Positions 24,713-32,099 of a DNA stretch of 32,180 nucleotides are shown piece after piece. This stretch comes from Sporomusaceae bacterium UBA1887. GTDB lineage: Bacteria; Bacillota; Negativicutes; Sporomusales; DSM-15969. The stretch spans positions 73,825 to 106,004 of the forward strand of contig DDHB01000018.1 of NCBI GenBank assembly GCA_002337925.1, read 5' to 3'. Within the stretch, counting starts at the first letter, position 1. Every line of letters starts with the position of its first letter. The position numbers and the translations under genes are program-made. The notes under the pieces are model-generated. The model was not told where the DNA came from, made no database searches, and was given only the letters and a program-made list of their open reading frames with translations.

Positions 24713-25468
24713 TTGAAAATCCGTTTAATTCGCCATGCAACGCTGCTAGTTACTTTAGGAGCCAAAAGAATACTTATTGATCCTATGCTGAGCTCAGCAG
24801 GGACAATGAGCGCCGTAGACAATTCTCCCAACCCAAAGCCAAATCCACTGCTTGATCTGACCATGCCGCTTTCCGATTTGCTTACTGCCGATGCAGCCTG
24901 CGTCACCCATTTACATCGCGACCACTTTGATGAACGTGCTAAGGAGCTTCTGCCTAAAACTATCCCCTTGTTTTGTCAGCCTGGCGATGAGGAAAAGCTG
25001 CGCAGCTTCTCCTTTACTACGCCTCACCCGATTGCTAGCAGCCTGCATTGGGATGGCATAACGATTAGCCGAACAAGCGGCCAGCATGGAACAGGTACAA
25101 TTGGGGTGAACATGGGACCGGTTTCAGGATTTGTATTTGAGCATCAGGGGGCTTCCTTATATATTGCCGGCGATACAATATGGTGCAACGACACGAAAGC
25201 CGCACTTGACCGCTACCGCCCGCATATTGTGGTAATTAATACCGGTGCCGCCCAGTTTCTGACGGGAGGACCAATCGTCATGGACAGCGAAGACGTAATT
25301 ACACTGTGCCGTTATGTTCCGGCGGCCAAAGTAATCGCTGTCCATATGGAAGCGTTCAACCATTGCCTGCTGACTCGCAATGAGCTGCGAGCTTTAGCTA
25401 GGGAACGGCAGATTAAAAACCTCTTTATTCCAGGTGATGGTGAGGAGCTTGTCTTTGATCCCGATTAG
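24713..25468 (+). CDS. MBL-fold metal-dependent hydrolase (UlaG/YtkL type)
   Basis: 251 residues from TTG 24713, chosen because this gives the family-typical beginning MKIRLIRHATLLV and because AGGGGG lies about nine bases before it; an ATG at 24692 would precede that site. The metal motif THLHRDHFD is at 65-73 and GDTIWC and HMEAFNHC supply the later ligands. The group resembles L-ascorbate-6-phosphate lactonase and general L-lactone or phosphoester hydrolases; the substrate is unknown. It is divergent from the Lrp regulator. Its last 44 bases overlap the end of the EamA gene on the other strand. Confidence 0.88.
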   Translation: MKIRLIRHATLLVTLGAKRILIDPMLSSAGTMSAVDNSPNPKPNPLLDLTMPLSDLLTADAACVTHLHRDHFDERAKELLPKTIPLFCQPGDEEKLRSFSFTTPHPIASSLHWDGITISRTSGQHGTGTIGVNMGPVSGFVFEHQGASLYIAGDTIWCNDTKAALDRYRPHIVVINTGAAQFLTGGPIVMDSEDVITLCRYVPAAKVIAVHMEAFNHCLLTRNELRALARERQIKNLFIPGDGEELVFDPD

Positions 25469-26357
25469 CATCAGCTGGCCTTACTGCTAAGTATACTCCC
25501 GAAATGATAATAATGGCACTAGCTATTTTTACTACTGTAACCGGCTCATGCAGAAAATACCACGCCTGGCCGATAGTAAAAACTGGTACCAGGTTAATAA
25601 AAATCGCTGACCGGGACGCACCAATTTCCTGGATGGCAATAAGCTGAAAAAGATATCCAATCACAGAGGCAAAAACAGCCATATAGCCAACTGCCAGCCA
25701 TCCCCCTAAGGTAGTATCGGGAAGGTACGTCATCGGCTGCTCCCAGATAACAAAAGGAATAGCCACTACTGTACACACCAGAAATGTATAAGCGGTAATC
25801 ATCAAGGGAGACAGGTCATATCTTTGCATGACCTTCCGGCTGAGAATGGAATAACCAGCCCAGCTCCAGACGGCACCAAACATTAAAATGTCTCCCGTAT
25901 TTATACTGAGATGCTGAATTACTTGCCAGTCACCACCAGTGATGACCAAAAAAACACCAAAAAAGGACAATAAAAAGCCGGCCAGTCGTACTCGATTAAT
26001 CTTGTCTCCTAAAAATATAGCTGCCAATAATGCTGTCACCATTGGATTTGTTGAGCCAATCAGCGATGAGTTAATTGCGGTTGTGTACTGGAGGCACGCA
26101 AAAAACAGGCTATGATACAAGAAAGTCCCCGCAAATCCAAGTAATAACAGAGGCAGCCATTCGTCCCGCTTGGGAAGCCAGCGCTCTTGGCGCCTATAAT
26201 ATAGGATGGTAAAAATAAAAGGCAGGGCAAATAAAAAGCGGAAAAATGTGAGTGCAAAAGGCGGGAACTCACGTACTGCAAATTTCCCGGTAATAAACGC
26301 ACCTGACCAAAACAGCGCTGTTAAAATCATCATACTGTACACTCTCAGATTAGACAT
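25425..26357 (-). CDS. EamA/DMT-family transporter (RhaT-like)
   Basis: 310 residues, about ten membrane helices arranged as two EamA repeats. Repeat 1 includes ALFWSGAFITGKFAV and the INSSLIGSTNPMVTALLA helix; repeat 2 includes VWSWAGYSILSRKV and FINLVPVFTIGQAWYFL (parts given only). The family exports or takes up amino acids, nucleosides and other metabolites; the substrate is not visible. ATG 26357 follows GGGAGGTG. The C-terminal tail is hydrophilic (RDQRQAPHHHLE) and its coding end overlaps the hydrolase gene. Confidence 0.92.
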   Translation of the reverse strand: MSNLRVYSMMILTALFWSGAFITGKFAVREFPPFALTFFRFLFALPFIFTILYYRRQERWLPKRDEWLPLLLLGFAGTFLYHSLFFACLQYTTAINSSLIGSTNPMVTALLAAIFLGDKINRVRLAGFLLSFFGVFLVITGGDWQVIQHLSINTGDILMFGAVWSWAGYSILSRKVMQRYDLSPLMITAYTFLVCTVVAIPFVIWEQPMTYLPDTTLGGWLAVGYMAVFASVIGYLFQLIAIQEIGASRSAIFINLVPVFTIGQAWYFLHEPVTVVKIASAIIIISGVYLAVRPADANRDQRQAPHHHLE

Positions 26358-26431
26358 TAGGCACCTCCCATGGATTGTATACTAAGTTTCAACATGAAAA
26401 GAAAGATGTCCTGCACATACCCGCATAAAAG

Positions 26432-26459
26432 AAGACTTGGAACAGTTGTTCCAAGTCTT
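26432..26459 (-). terminator. intrinsic terminator of the envelope operon
   Basis: A perfect 12-bp stem (AAGACTTGGAAC with its complement) and AGTT loop just after the stop of the last operon gene, with CTTTT following on the minus strand. Confidence 0.85.
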
Positions 26460-26462
26460 TTG

Positions 26463-27341
26463 TTATTTCTTCACCGTTGCTTCAGCAGCCTCCATTGTTA
26501 AAAAGCGTACATCTGTCGGCTTCGTCAATGTCCGGTCAAGCTCAAACCCCACTTTCAGCTTGCCTTTAAGCACCGTTTCCGCTAAACCCTGAGCATTCAC
26601 TTTGGCCAGATAAATATTATTCTTGCCATCTACGCCAACCAGATTGTATTTTGCACCGTACGGTGAAATAACTCGCCAGCTCCCGTCACCATTACGTACA
26701 TAAACAATGCCTTCTGCCAAATTATCATAAATGAGCGAGTCCTGGTCAAAGAGAACTCCAATCCGGCCAATGCGGGTTCCTGAAAGATAGACCCGATTTA
26801 AATCCTGATTAGCATCGGTACGATAAATCCGATATTGTTCAGGACCGCTTGCAACTAAAACCTGCATGTATATGACGTTAGTGGCCGTTGAATAAGCGAC
26901 ATCTGTAATTTTACTGCCTGTCGGTAGTTTGTCAATCGTAGTAGATAACTGATGTCCATCAGAATGAGGATTAATTTGAGTAAGGACAACTTTAGTAGCA
27001 TCTTTGGCAGTATTATCAGTATAAACGGCCATAAGCGCCAAATCGCGATCTTCCAGCCATTTAAAATACGATACCTTTTGATTATTCAAGGGAATTGAAC
27101 GAAGCAATGCTTTTGGTGACGTCCCATAGATTTCTACAGACTCATCTTTCACAACTGCCATATAGTGTTTATTTCGGGAGTAATAGGTTTTCCCGTCTAC
27201 AACTGCATGTGCTTCTGTGACTGCACTAACTTGAAATGAGGTAGCAGGGGCGAACAATACCCGATCCAGATAAAAATAAAAGCTTGCCTGAAACAAAAGG
27301 CCTGCCAACAGCCATATTGCCAGTTTATAACTTGATTTCAC
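26463..27341 (-). CDS. membrane-anchored extracytoplasmic protein, unknown function
   Basis: 292 residues from GTG 27341 behind AGGAGGG. Residues 7-25 form one hydrophobic N-terminal helix (signal anchor; no lipobox). The rest is beta-rich, with a series of short strand repeats such as YMAVVKDESVEIYG, DLALMAVYTD, NVIYMQVLVA, IVYVRNGDGSWRVIS and NIYLAKV, suggesting a beta-propeller-like fold. I do not recognise the family. It is the last of three genes, 15 bases after the phosphodiester glycosidase gene, so it probably works with that enzyme and the deacetylase in the envelope. Confidence 0.75.
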   Translation of the reverse strand: MKSSYKLAIWLLAGLLFQASFYFYLDRVLFAPATSFQVSAVTEAHAVVDGKTYYSRNKHYMAVVKDESVEIYGTSPKALLRSIPLNNQKVSYFKWLEDRDLALMAVYTDNTAKDATKVVLTQINPHSDGHQLSTTIDKLPTGSKITDVAYSTATNVIYMQVLVASGPEQYRIYRTDANQDLNRVYLSGTRIGRIGVLFDQDSLIYDNLAEGIVYVRNGDGSWRVISPYGAKYNLVGVDGKNNIYLAKVNAQGLAETVLKGKLKVGFELDRTLTKPTDVRFLTMEAAEATVKK

Positions 27342-27356
27342 TAGCTGCCCTCCTCA

Positions 27357-28316
27357 TCATTTTACGATAAAAGCGGTGGGAATCATACGTTCACCTAGCA
27401 TATCGCAAGGTTTATTCACTACTTTTCCATTGTAATACAGTGTAGTGCTAGATCCACCATCTAAATTAGCTGCCACATAGGCACCTTGCTCATACAAAAT
27501 ATTTTGCACATCCAATAGAGTTGCCCCCAGCGAATAGCCTGGCTGCCTTCCGTCAATGACTAAAAGCAAAATCGTTCCATCTTTACGCTGACCAATAGCG
27601 GTCCGCGGCGCAACGCCCCAGCCGCCATCACCATCTCCATCCTTAATGAGTTTTTTCCCATTAATAATAAGCGGTGGTCCAAAAGAAACCCCTTCTGCTA
27701 CATTCATTTCCCGCATTTCTTTAGGTGTATAATTACCGGCTACTAAAACACCGGCCTTAGTTACTCCAATTAGCTGAACCTGCTCTTTTATATCGCCGCC
27801 GATCAGGAATTTGCCCTCATTAATAATTACTCCATATGGCAGCCTTCCCGTGCCAGTACCATTTGGATCATAAAACCCGCCGGCATTAATAGCAGCTACT
27901 GCATTATTAGCAATTCCAATCGAACTGGTAGTATCGCCTTTTTCTTGTATATCCTGAGCAGTAGCCGCCTTGACGCGGGTTGGGTCAGGAATCTCAAGCA
28001 TATAACCAGTAAAACGGGTAGCATTAATGTTGACTAGTCGAAGCGAACTCGTTTCCCGTTTTGTAAACTGAAACAAGTCCTGCTTAGGCTGGTTAGTCGG
28101 GTTAAATTCTCCCACAATCTCTTTAATTTCCTTTTCAGAGAAGATCCATGTAATATAGTGTGGATGACGTGAAGTTAGAACAGCTCCTACCACACTTCGT
28201 TTAATGTTATCAAACGGTCCGAAAAGAGTGATAAACGGTGCCGTAATCATTAAAAATACTAGGTTAATAATAATGAAGCGAAAGTATATATTTGAGGCAA
28301 TGGCTAGTTTCGTCAT
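27357..28316 (-). CDS. phosphodiester glycosidase (NAGPA-family) membrane protein
   Basis: 319 residues. One membrane helix at about 12-32 anchors it, leaving the catalytic part outside. Family motifs are AINAGGFYDP, APRTAIGQR and ANLDGGSSTTLYYNG, the last being the DGG(G/S)ST region shared by NAGPA proteins. The eukaryotic relative uncovers mannose-6-phosphate by removing N-acetylglucosamine from a phosphodiester. Bacterial members are linked to extracellular polysaccharide or wall-polymer processing. ATG 28316 follows AGAGGG. The gene is 32 bases after the deacetylase gene and overlaps neither neighbour. Substrate unknown. Confidence 0.9.
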   Translation of the reverse strand: MTKLAIASNIYFRFIIINLVFLMITAPFITLFGPFDNIKRSVVGAVLTSRHPHYITWIFSEKEIKEIVGEFNPTNQPKQDLFQFTKRETSSLRLVNINATRFTGYMLEIPDPTRVKAATAQDIQEKGDTTSSIGIANNAVAAINAGGFYDPNGTGTGRLPYGVIINEGKFLIGGDIKEQVQLIGVTKAGVLVAGNYTPKEMREMNVAEGVSFGPPLIINGKKLIKDGDGDGGWGVAPRTAIGQRKDGTILLLVIDGRQPGYSLGATLLDVQNILYEQGAYVAANLDGGSSTTLYYNGKVVNKPCDMLGERMIPTAFIVK

Positions 28317-28348
28317 CGCTCGCCCTCTTCTTTGTTTTTTGGACTATT

Positions 28349-29179
28349 TTAAAGTATAGAATAGTCTTCTTTGGTTAGTCGTTCTTCAAAATGCTTAAGA
28401 TCCACAGAATTGCCTATCCAGACTCGATTCAACACTAAAGGATTATCACCTTTTTTGGCCCAGCCAGCGTTAGTCGTTACCGCAAACGTCATCCCTTTTT
28501 CGCGCAGAAGCTTAAGCGTAATGTCGTTATAACTGCTATACGGGTAGCAAAACCAACGGGTATCCTGATTTAGGTTGCGATCAAGTACTTGTTTGGATTT
28601 TGCAATTTCTTCAGCTTGCTCTGCTGGAGAAAGCTTTGCCAACTCTCTATGAAAATAACTATGCGAGCCGACTTGCATTCCAGATGCCTTCATTTCCTTG
28701 AGTTGTTCCCATGTTAAATTTGTACCGACCTCCCCGGCAGGAATAAATACCATGCTGGGAAATCTGTATTGTTTTAATATAGGCATAGCCACATCAAAAG
28801 TATCCCGGTAGCCGTCATCAAAAGTAAGCACAACCGGTTTTTCAGGCAAGGCTTTCCCTTCACTGATATAGCCGGCTAGCTCATCCAAAGTAATGGGATT
28901 GTAATGGTTTTTGTATAAAAAATCCATTTGCTCGACAAATCTTTCTTTGGAGATAACGGCATCATTATCTCGTTCATCGCCAATGCTGTGATACATGAGT
29001 ACAGGAATTCCGCGAGGCACCGAGAGAGAGGCTGCAGGAGCTTTGTCTCTTACTGTAATAGACGTTTGTCCTTTCGGCCCTTCTGAGGACTCAGGTTGCT
29101 TAGAGATATTGCCGCAGCCGGTAAGAAAAAATACGACAATAATAAACAGGGTTTGCACTAATTGAAAATTTTTATTCAT
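28349..29179 (-). CDS. polysaccharide deacetylase (CE4) lipoprotein
   Basis: 276 residues. Signal peptide 1-21 with lipobox LTGC (Cys22), so it should be lipid-anchored outside the cytoplasm. A Ser/Pro/Lys-rich stalk follows (about 23-56). The CE4/NodB domain then begins: VLMYHSIGDE, LTFDDGYRD (Asp121-Asp122), GSHSYFH (His173, His177) and CYPYSSYN, which together give the metal triad and catalytic base. Such enzymes remove N-acetyl groups from polysaccharides such as poly-GlcNAc or chitin-like polymers. ATG 29179 follows GGTGATATA. First gene of the operon with the glycosidase and anchored protein. Confidence 0.93.
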   Translation of the reverse strand: MNKNFQLVQTLFIIVVFFLTGCGNISKQPESSEGPKGQTSITVRDKAPAASLSVPRGIPVLMYHSIGDERDNDAVISKERFVEQMDFLYKNHYNPITLDELAGYISEGKALPEKPVVLTFDDGYRDTFDVAMPILKQYRFPSMVFIPAGEVGTNLTWEQLKEMKASGMQVGSHSYFHRELAKLSPAEQAEEIAKSKQVLDRNLNQDTRWFCYPYSSYNDITLKLLREKGMTFAVTTNAGWAKKGDNPLVLNRVWIGNSVDLKHFEERLTKEDYSIL

Positions 29180-29211
29180 TATATCACCAAATCATGCTTT
29201 TTTACATCAAA

Positions 29212-29240
29212 ATTCTACAAACTTAGGAAAAGTCCTTCAA
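29212..29240 (-). promoter_or_regulatory. promoter of the envelope operon
   Basis: TTGAAG (29240-29235) and TAGAAT (29217-29212), 17 bases apart on the minus strand, about 33 bases before the deacetylase ATG. Confidence 0.6.
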
Positions 29241-29301
29241 CTATTCTCCCATGAATTAATCTCGTATCGATTAACAGGGGCGCCTCGGTGTCAGGCCTTA
29301 C

Positions 29302-29523
29302 TTATTTATGGCACTCAAAAGCTGTGGGCTTGTCCTCTTCCTGATCAAGCAGACGTACCGTATTATGCATTGTGAGAAGCACAATCTCCGTAGCTTCTCT
29401 TGTTGCGGCTTCCCGCTGACTAGGACTCATATATTTTGTTAATGTCAACGCTTCAATGGTATTTTCCACTATTTGGGCGGTTAATCGTAACAGCCCCGTT
29501 TCCATTTGTCTGTCCATTATCAT
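29302..29523 (-). CDS. small helical protein of unknown function
   Basis: 73 residues from ATG 29523, five bases after GGAG; ATG 29517 is an alternative. The sequence is all-helical in character (MSPSQREAATREATEIVLLTMH given in parts: MSPSQREAATREA, then EIVLLTMHNTVRLL) with no membrane segment or motif I can name. No terminator separates it clearly from the deacetylase operon downstream, but the promoter of that operon lies between. Confidence 0.65.
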   Translation of the reverse strand: MIMDRQMETGLLRLTAQIVENTIEALTLTKYMSPSQREAATREATEIVLLTMHNTVRLLDQEEDKPTAFECHK

Positions 29524-29639
29524 CTCATCTCCATCATGCCCTAACGCTCTGGCGCCCCCCCTATCACTATAGTTGATTATTGCTGCGAACCAAGACTAAC
29601 GGTGTCACTGCTTTTGGTATTTCTCTTACAAATAAGTAC

Positions 29640-29670
29640 GAAAACCTCCGATAAGGTATCGAAGGTTTTC
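29640..29670 (-). terminator. intrinsic terminator after the 54-residue gene
   Basis: A 14-position stem with one mismatch (GAAAACCT with AGGTTTTC outside, CGATA with TATCG inside) and AGG loop. It starts nine bases past the stop of the small gene; the tail on the minus strand is T-rich but interrupted. Confidence 0.7.
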
Positions 29671-29678
29671 GCATAAAA

Positions 29679-29843
29679 CTATTCGGTTTTATTTTCGTCT
29701 CGCCGTGCACGCTGCTGCCGCTGTTTTGCAAGCTTGGCATTATTGACCGGTTCAATTTTTGTGCCAAATTTAGCGGATAGTAGTTTTTCAATTTCTTCCG
29801 GTGTCAATTTGTAGGTTTTAACATCAGGTCTTTCCATGCTCAT
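29679..29843 (-). CDS. 54-residue basic small protein, unknown function
   Basis: A short frame with a strong start: GGAGGAG six bases before ATG 29843, ending at TAG 29681-29679. The protein begins MSMERPDVKTYKLTPEEIEK, has a likely helix (EEIEKLLSAKFG) and ends in a very basic tail (KLAKQRQQRARRDENK). It could bind nucleic acid, but that is a guess from composition. It lies between the tRNA-Leu terminator and its own terminator, so it is a separate unit. A 74-residue frame on the same strand overlaps it but has no ribosome-binding site. Confidence 0.72.
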   Translation of the reverse strand: MSMERPDVKTYKLTPEEIEKLLSAKFGTKIEPVNNAKLAKQRQQRARRDENKTE

Positions 29844-29920
29844 TGTAACTCCTCCGTCGCTGCTAGTTTAGATTGCCCAGGCTACGGGGAAAACGTACTA
29901 CTCTCCTCATAAAACTAAAA

Positions 29921-29950
29921 AAAAGCTTCTGACTTTGTCCTAGAAGCCTT
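29921..29950 (-). terminator. terminator of tRNA-Leu(GAG)
   Basis: Stem GCTTCT/AGAAGC extended by GAC/GTC across a two-base bulge, followed on the minus strand by eight T. It begins 12 bases after the tRNA 3' end. Confidence 0.85.
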
Positions 29951-29961
29951 AGTTGCTATGA

Positions 29962-30045
29962 TGGTGCGGTTGGTGAGATTTGAACTCACACGGATCTCTC
30001 CGCCACCCCCTCAAGATGGTGCGTCTGCCGTTCCGCCACAACCGC
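29962..30045 (-). tRNA. tRNA-Leu (anticodon GAG), CCA encoded
   Basis: 84 bases including CCA. Acceptor stem GCGGTTG pairs with CAACCGC. The D arm is TGGCGGAACGGCAGACGC, typical of leucine tRNAs; the anticodon stem is CCATC/GGTGG around loop TTGAGGG, giving GAG. A long variable arm follows (class II tRNA), then the T loop GTTCAAATC. The anticodon GAG is read at 30012-30010. Confidence 0.93.
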
Positions 30046-30066
30046 ATATATGAAGTTATATTACTA

Positions 30067-30095
30067 ATATTATCACTTTATGTCCGCTTTGTCAA
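30067..30095 (-). promoter_or_regulatory. promoter of tRNA-Leu(GAG)
   Basis: A perfect TTGACA (30095-30090) and TAATAT (30072-30067), 17 bases apart on the minus strand, about 20 bases before the mature 5' end. A second TTGACA lies 16 bases further upstream. Confidence 0.78.
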
Positions 30096-30138
30096 TGCTG
30101 TCCCCTGTCAATAAAAGCTATTCACCCGCGCCCTCAAC

Positions 30139-30759
30139 TTACTCAATGGCCTGAATAAAGCGGGTTACCTGCTGAATTACGTCAGCACTACCGACAACTA
30201 CTAATCGGTCATTTACTTGAATATCAGCAAGAGGTCCCGGTGATATAATCACTTCCGTTCCCCGCCGGATTGCAACTAAGGTAGCGCCTGTGCGCTGCCA
30301 CAGCTTAACATCGGCAATCGTTTTTCCCGGCAAATGAGAGTATTCAGGAACTCTGATTTCAACCGGATTATAAGGAGTCAGATTCCTGAGGCGGTCAGAA
30401 TAGCCAATGATATTAGTAAAAACCTCTTCAAGACGCACATCAATTTCGTGTTTTCTCTCCAGAAGCAATTCCAGTTCCTGTTTTAGCGAATATACCGACT
30501 CTACGTTTTTAGAATGCTCAATGAAGCGCAGTGCCTGCTCCACAGACAGCACCACCACTTCTTTGCCTTGTGCTACCGATACGACATTGCCATCTTTAAG
30601 CAGGGCAACCGCTTTGCGAATTGTTTCAGAAGACACATTATAATTACCTGCCAATAGCGTCCTGCCTGAAATCTTTGCGCCAACCGGAAATTCTTCGTTA
30701 ATAATTCGCTGTGCTAAATCTAATGCAATTGAATGATACATAGACATTGGTGCCGTCAT
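30139..30759 (-). CDS. busR: BusR-like c-di-AMP-responsive regulator (GntR-type HTH + TrkA-C)
   Basis: 206 residues from ATG 30759, which has GTGGAG just upstream; an ATG at 30774 lies before that site. Residues 5-75 are a GntR winged helix (DLAQRIINEEFPVGAKISG, then TLLAGNYNVSSETIRKAV). About 85-125 is a coiled coil (KQELELLLERKHEIDVRLEE, given in part). About 130-206 is an RCK_C/TrkA-C domain, with IRVPEYSHLPGKTIADV, ISPGPLADIQVNDRLVVVG as landmarks. This is the architecture of BusR, which in lactic bacteria represses the betaine importer busA when c-di-AMP is bound. No osmoprotectant genes are in view, so targets here may lie elsewhere; the regulator may also control itself. Confidence 0.82.
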   Translation of the reverse strand: MTAPMSMYHSIALDLAQRIINEEFPVGAKISGRTLLAGNYNVSSETIRKAVALLKDGNVVSVAQGKEVVVLSVEQALRFIEHSKNVESVYSLKQELELLLERKHEIDVRLEEVFTNIIGYSDRLRNLTPYNPVEIRVPEYSHLPGKTIADVKLWQRTGATLVAIRRGTEVIISPGPLADIQVNDRLVVVGSADVIQQVTRFIQAIE

Positions 30760-30785
30760 TTCTCCACCCCGCATACTTCAATACC

Positions 30786-30818
30786 TTTATTATATAATAA
30801 ATTACGTACAAACTTCAA
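30786..30818 (-). promoter_or_regulatory. promoter of the BusR-like gene with palindrome over the -10 box
   Basis: TTGAAG (30818-30813) and TATAAT (30794-30789), 18 bases apart on the minus strand. A perfect 16-bp palindrome (30786-30801, TTTATTATATAATAAA) covers the -10 box and could be an autoregulatory site, though its AT content makes chance possible. Confidence 0.55.
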
Positions 30819-30832
30819 AGCCGGTAAAAAAA

Positions 30833-30861
30833 ACCTGCGCAGCACCAAATACCACGCAGGT
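30833..30861 (-). terminator. intrinsic terminator of fabH
   Basis: Stem ACCTGCG/CGCAGGT with a 15-base loop and a run of eight T on the minus strand. It lies 13 bases after the fabH stop. Confidence 0.85.
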
Positions 30862-30873
30862 CCTTTATATTAA

Positions 30874-31866
30874 CTACTTATACCACTTGACAATACTTGC
30901 TGCCCATGTCAGCCCACCGCCAAAACCAACCATGGCAATTGTGTCGCCTTTTTTGATCTTACCGTCTTTAACAGCCTCATCAAGCGCAATTGGTATGGAA
31001 GCTGCTGAAGTATTGCCATATTTGTCAACATTGACAACGACTTTATCCATCGGCATGCCAACGCGTTTGGCAGCAGACTGGATAATCCGGATATTAGCCT
31101 GGTGGGGTACCAGATAGTCAATGTCTGCGGTTGTCAAATTCGCCATTTCGAGTGCCTGCTTTACGGCCTCTCCCATAACTTTAACCGCAAATTTAAATAC
31201 TTCATTTCCATCCATACGGGTGTAGTGAAGACGCTGCGCCACCGTTTCCGCAGTTGCAGGAAGGCGGGATCCACCGGCAGGCATTTTCAGCAAATCACCG
31301 CCGGCACCTTCAGCGCCTAGATGAACTCCAAGAACACCAAATCCTTCAGGAACCTCCGCCAAAACAGCAGCGCCGGCTCCATCACCAAACAGGATAGCCG
31401 TATTGCGGTCTGTCCAGTCAGTAATTGTCGATAATGCTTCTGCCCCAATGATGAGAATCTTTTTATACATTCCTGTTTGAATAAATGTGCTGCCGGTCAC
31501 GAGAGCATACATAAAACCGGAGCATACGGCCGTGAGATCAAAAGCAGCCGCATTAACAGCTTTCAAGTTATTCTGAACCAGACAGGCAACCGATGGAAAC
31601 ACCATGTCAGGAGTTACAGTCGCAACAATAATCAAGTCAAGCTCTTCAGCGCTGACTCCGGCATCAGCCAAAGCCCGCTCAGCGGCTATAGTGGCTAAAT
31701 CTGATGTTGCCTGTTCTGCACCAACAACACGTCTTTCCCGAATTCCGGTACGCTCCACAATCCAGGTATCAGATGTATCTATTATTTTTTCTAAATCACC
31801 GTTTGTAATTACTTTTTCCGGTACATAAGATCCAATTCCTATAATACCTGCATGCTTTTTTTCCAA
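30874..31866 (-). CDS. fabH: 3-oxoacyl-[acyl-carrier-protein] synthase III
   Basis: 330 residues. Starts fatty acid synthesis by condensing acetyl-CoA (or a branched acyl-CoA) with malonyl-ACP. The catalytic triad is intact: Cys115 (TAVCSGF), His255 (VPHQANIR) and Asn285 (KYGNTSAAS). ITNGDLEKIIDTSDTWI and RTGIRERR at the start are family hallmarks. TTG 31866 is used, with AGGGGG about eleven bases upstream; the protein then begins MEKKHAGIIGIGSYVP. It stands alone here rather than in a fap/fab operon, and has its own terminator. Confidence 0.96.
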   Translation of the reverse strand: MEKKHAGIIGIGSYVPEKVITNGDLEKIIDTSDTWIVERTGIRERRVVGAEQATSDLATIAAERALADAGVSAEELDLIIVATVTPDMVFPSVACLVQNNLKAVNAAAFDLTAVCSGFMYALVTGSTFIQTGMYKKILIIGAEALSTITDWTDRNTAILFGDGAGAAVLAEVPEGFGVLGVHLGAEGAGGDLLKMPAGGSRLPATAETVAQRLHYTRMDGNEVFKFAVKVMGEAVKQALEMANLTTADIDYLVPHQANIRIIQSAAKRVGMPMDKVVVNVDKYGNTSAASIPIALDEAVKDGKIKKGDTIAMVGFGGGLTWAASIVKWYK

Positions 31867-31913
31867 CTCTGAACGAACCCCCTTGTTAAGACTATAATTT
31901 AAGTACCCTTTTT

Positions 31914-31937
31914 ATTATAAACTACTAGGACCTACTA
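31914..31937 (-). promoter_or_regulatory. fabH promoter -10 box and candidate operator
   Basis: TATAAT (31919-31914) lies about 50 bases before the fabH start. Upstream, in the usual spacer, is a 15-bp near-palindrome, TAGTAGGTCCTAGTA (31937-31923, minus strand), of form TANTAGG-T-CCTANTA. No good -35 box is visible, so expression may depend on, or be blocked by, a bound regulator. It is only loosely like the FapR consensus. Confidence 0.45.
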
Positions 31938-32050
31938 AAACCTATTTTTAAAATAAATATTTTTCCGGACAATAAAAGTGCAATATTGTAGTATTACCGG
32001 TCTGAGCTCTTTATTATACATAATAGTTACTATTACATCTAAAAACTCAA

Positions 32051-32088
32051 AAAAGGAATCAGCCCATAATCCTGGGCTAATTCCTTTT
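32051..32088 (-). terminator. terminator of tRNA-Leu(CAG)
   Basis: Stem AAAAGGAAT/ATTCCTTTT extended by AGCCCA/TGGGCT across one mismatch, with six T on the minus strand. It begins 11 bases after the tRNA 3' end. Confidence 0.88.
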
Positions 32089-32099
32089 ATTGCATCATT

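Noticed and set aside
29567..29791. 74-residue minus-strand frame
   Set aside because: No ribosome-binding site, runs through a terminator hairpin, and overlaps the better supported 54-residue gene.
31923..31937. FapR operator before fabH
   Set aside because: The site shares only part of the FapR consensus (TTAGTA half) and its symmetry differs; kept as an unnamed candidate operator.
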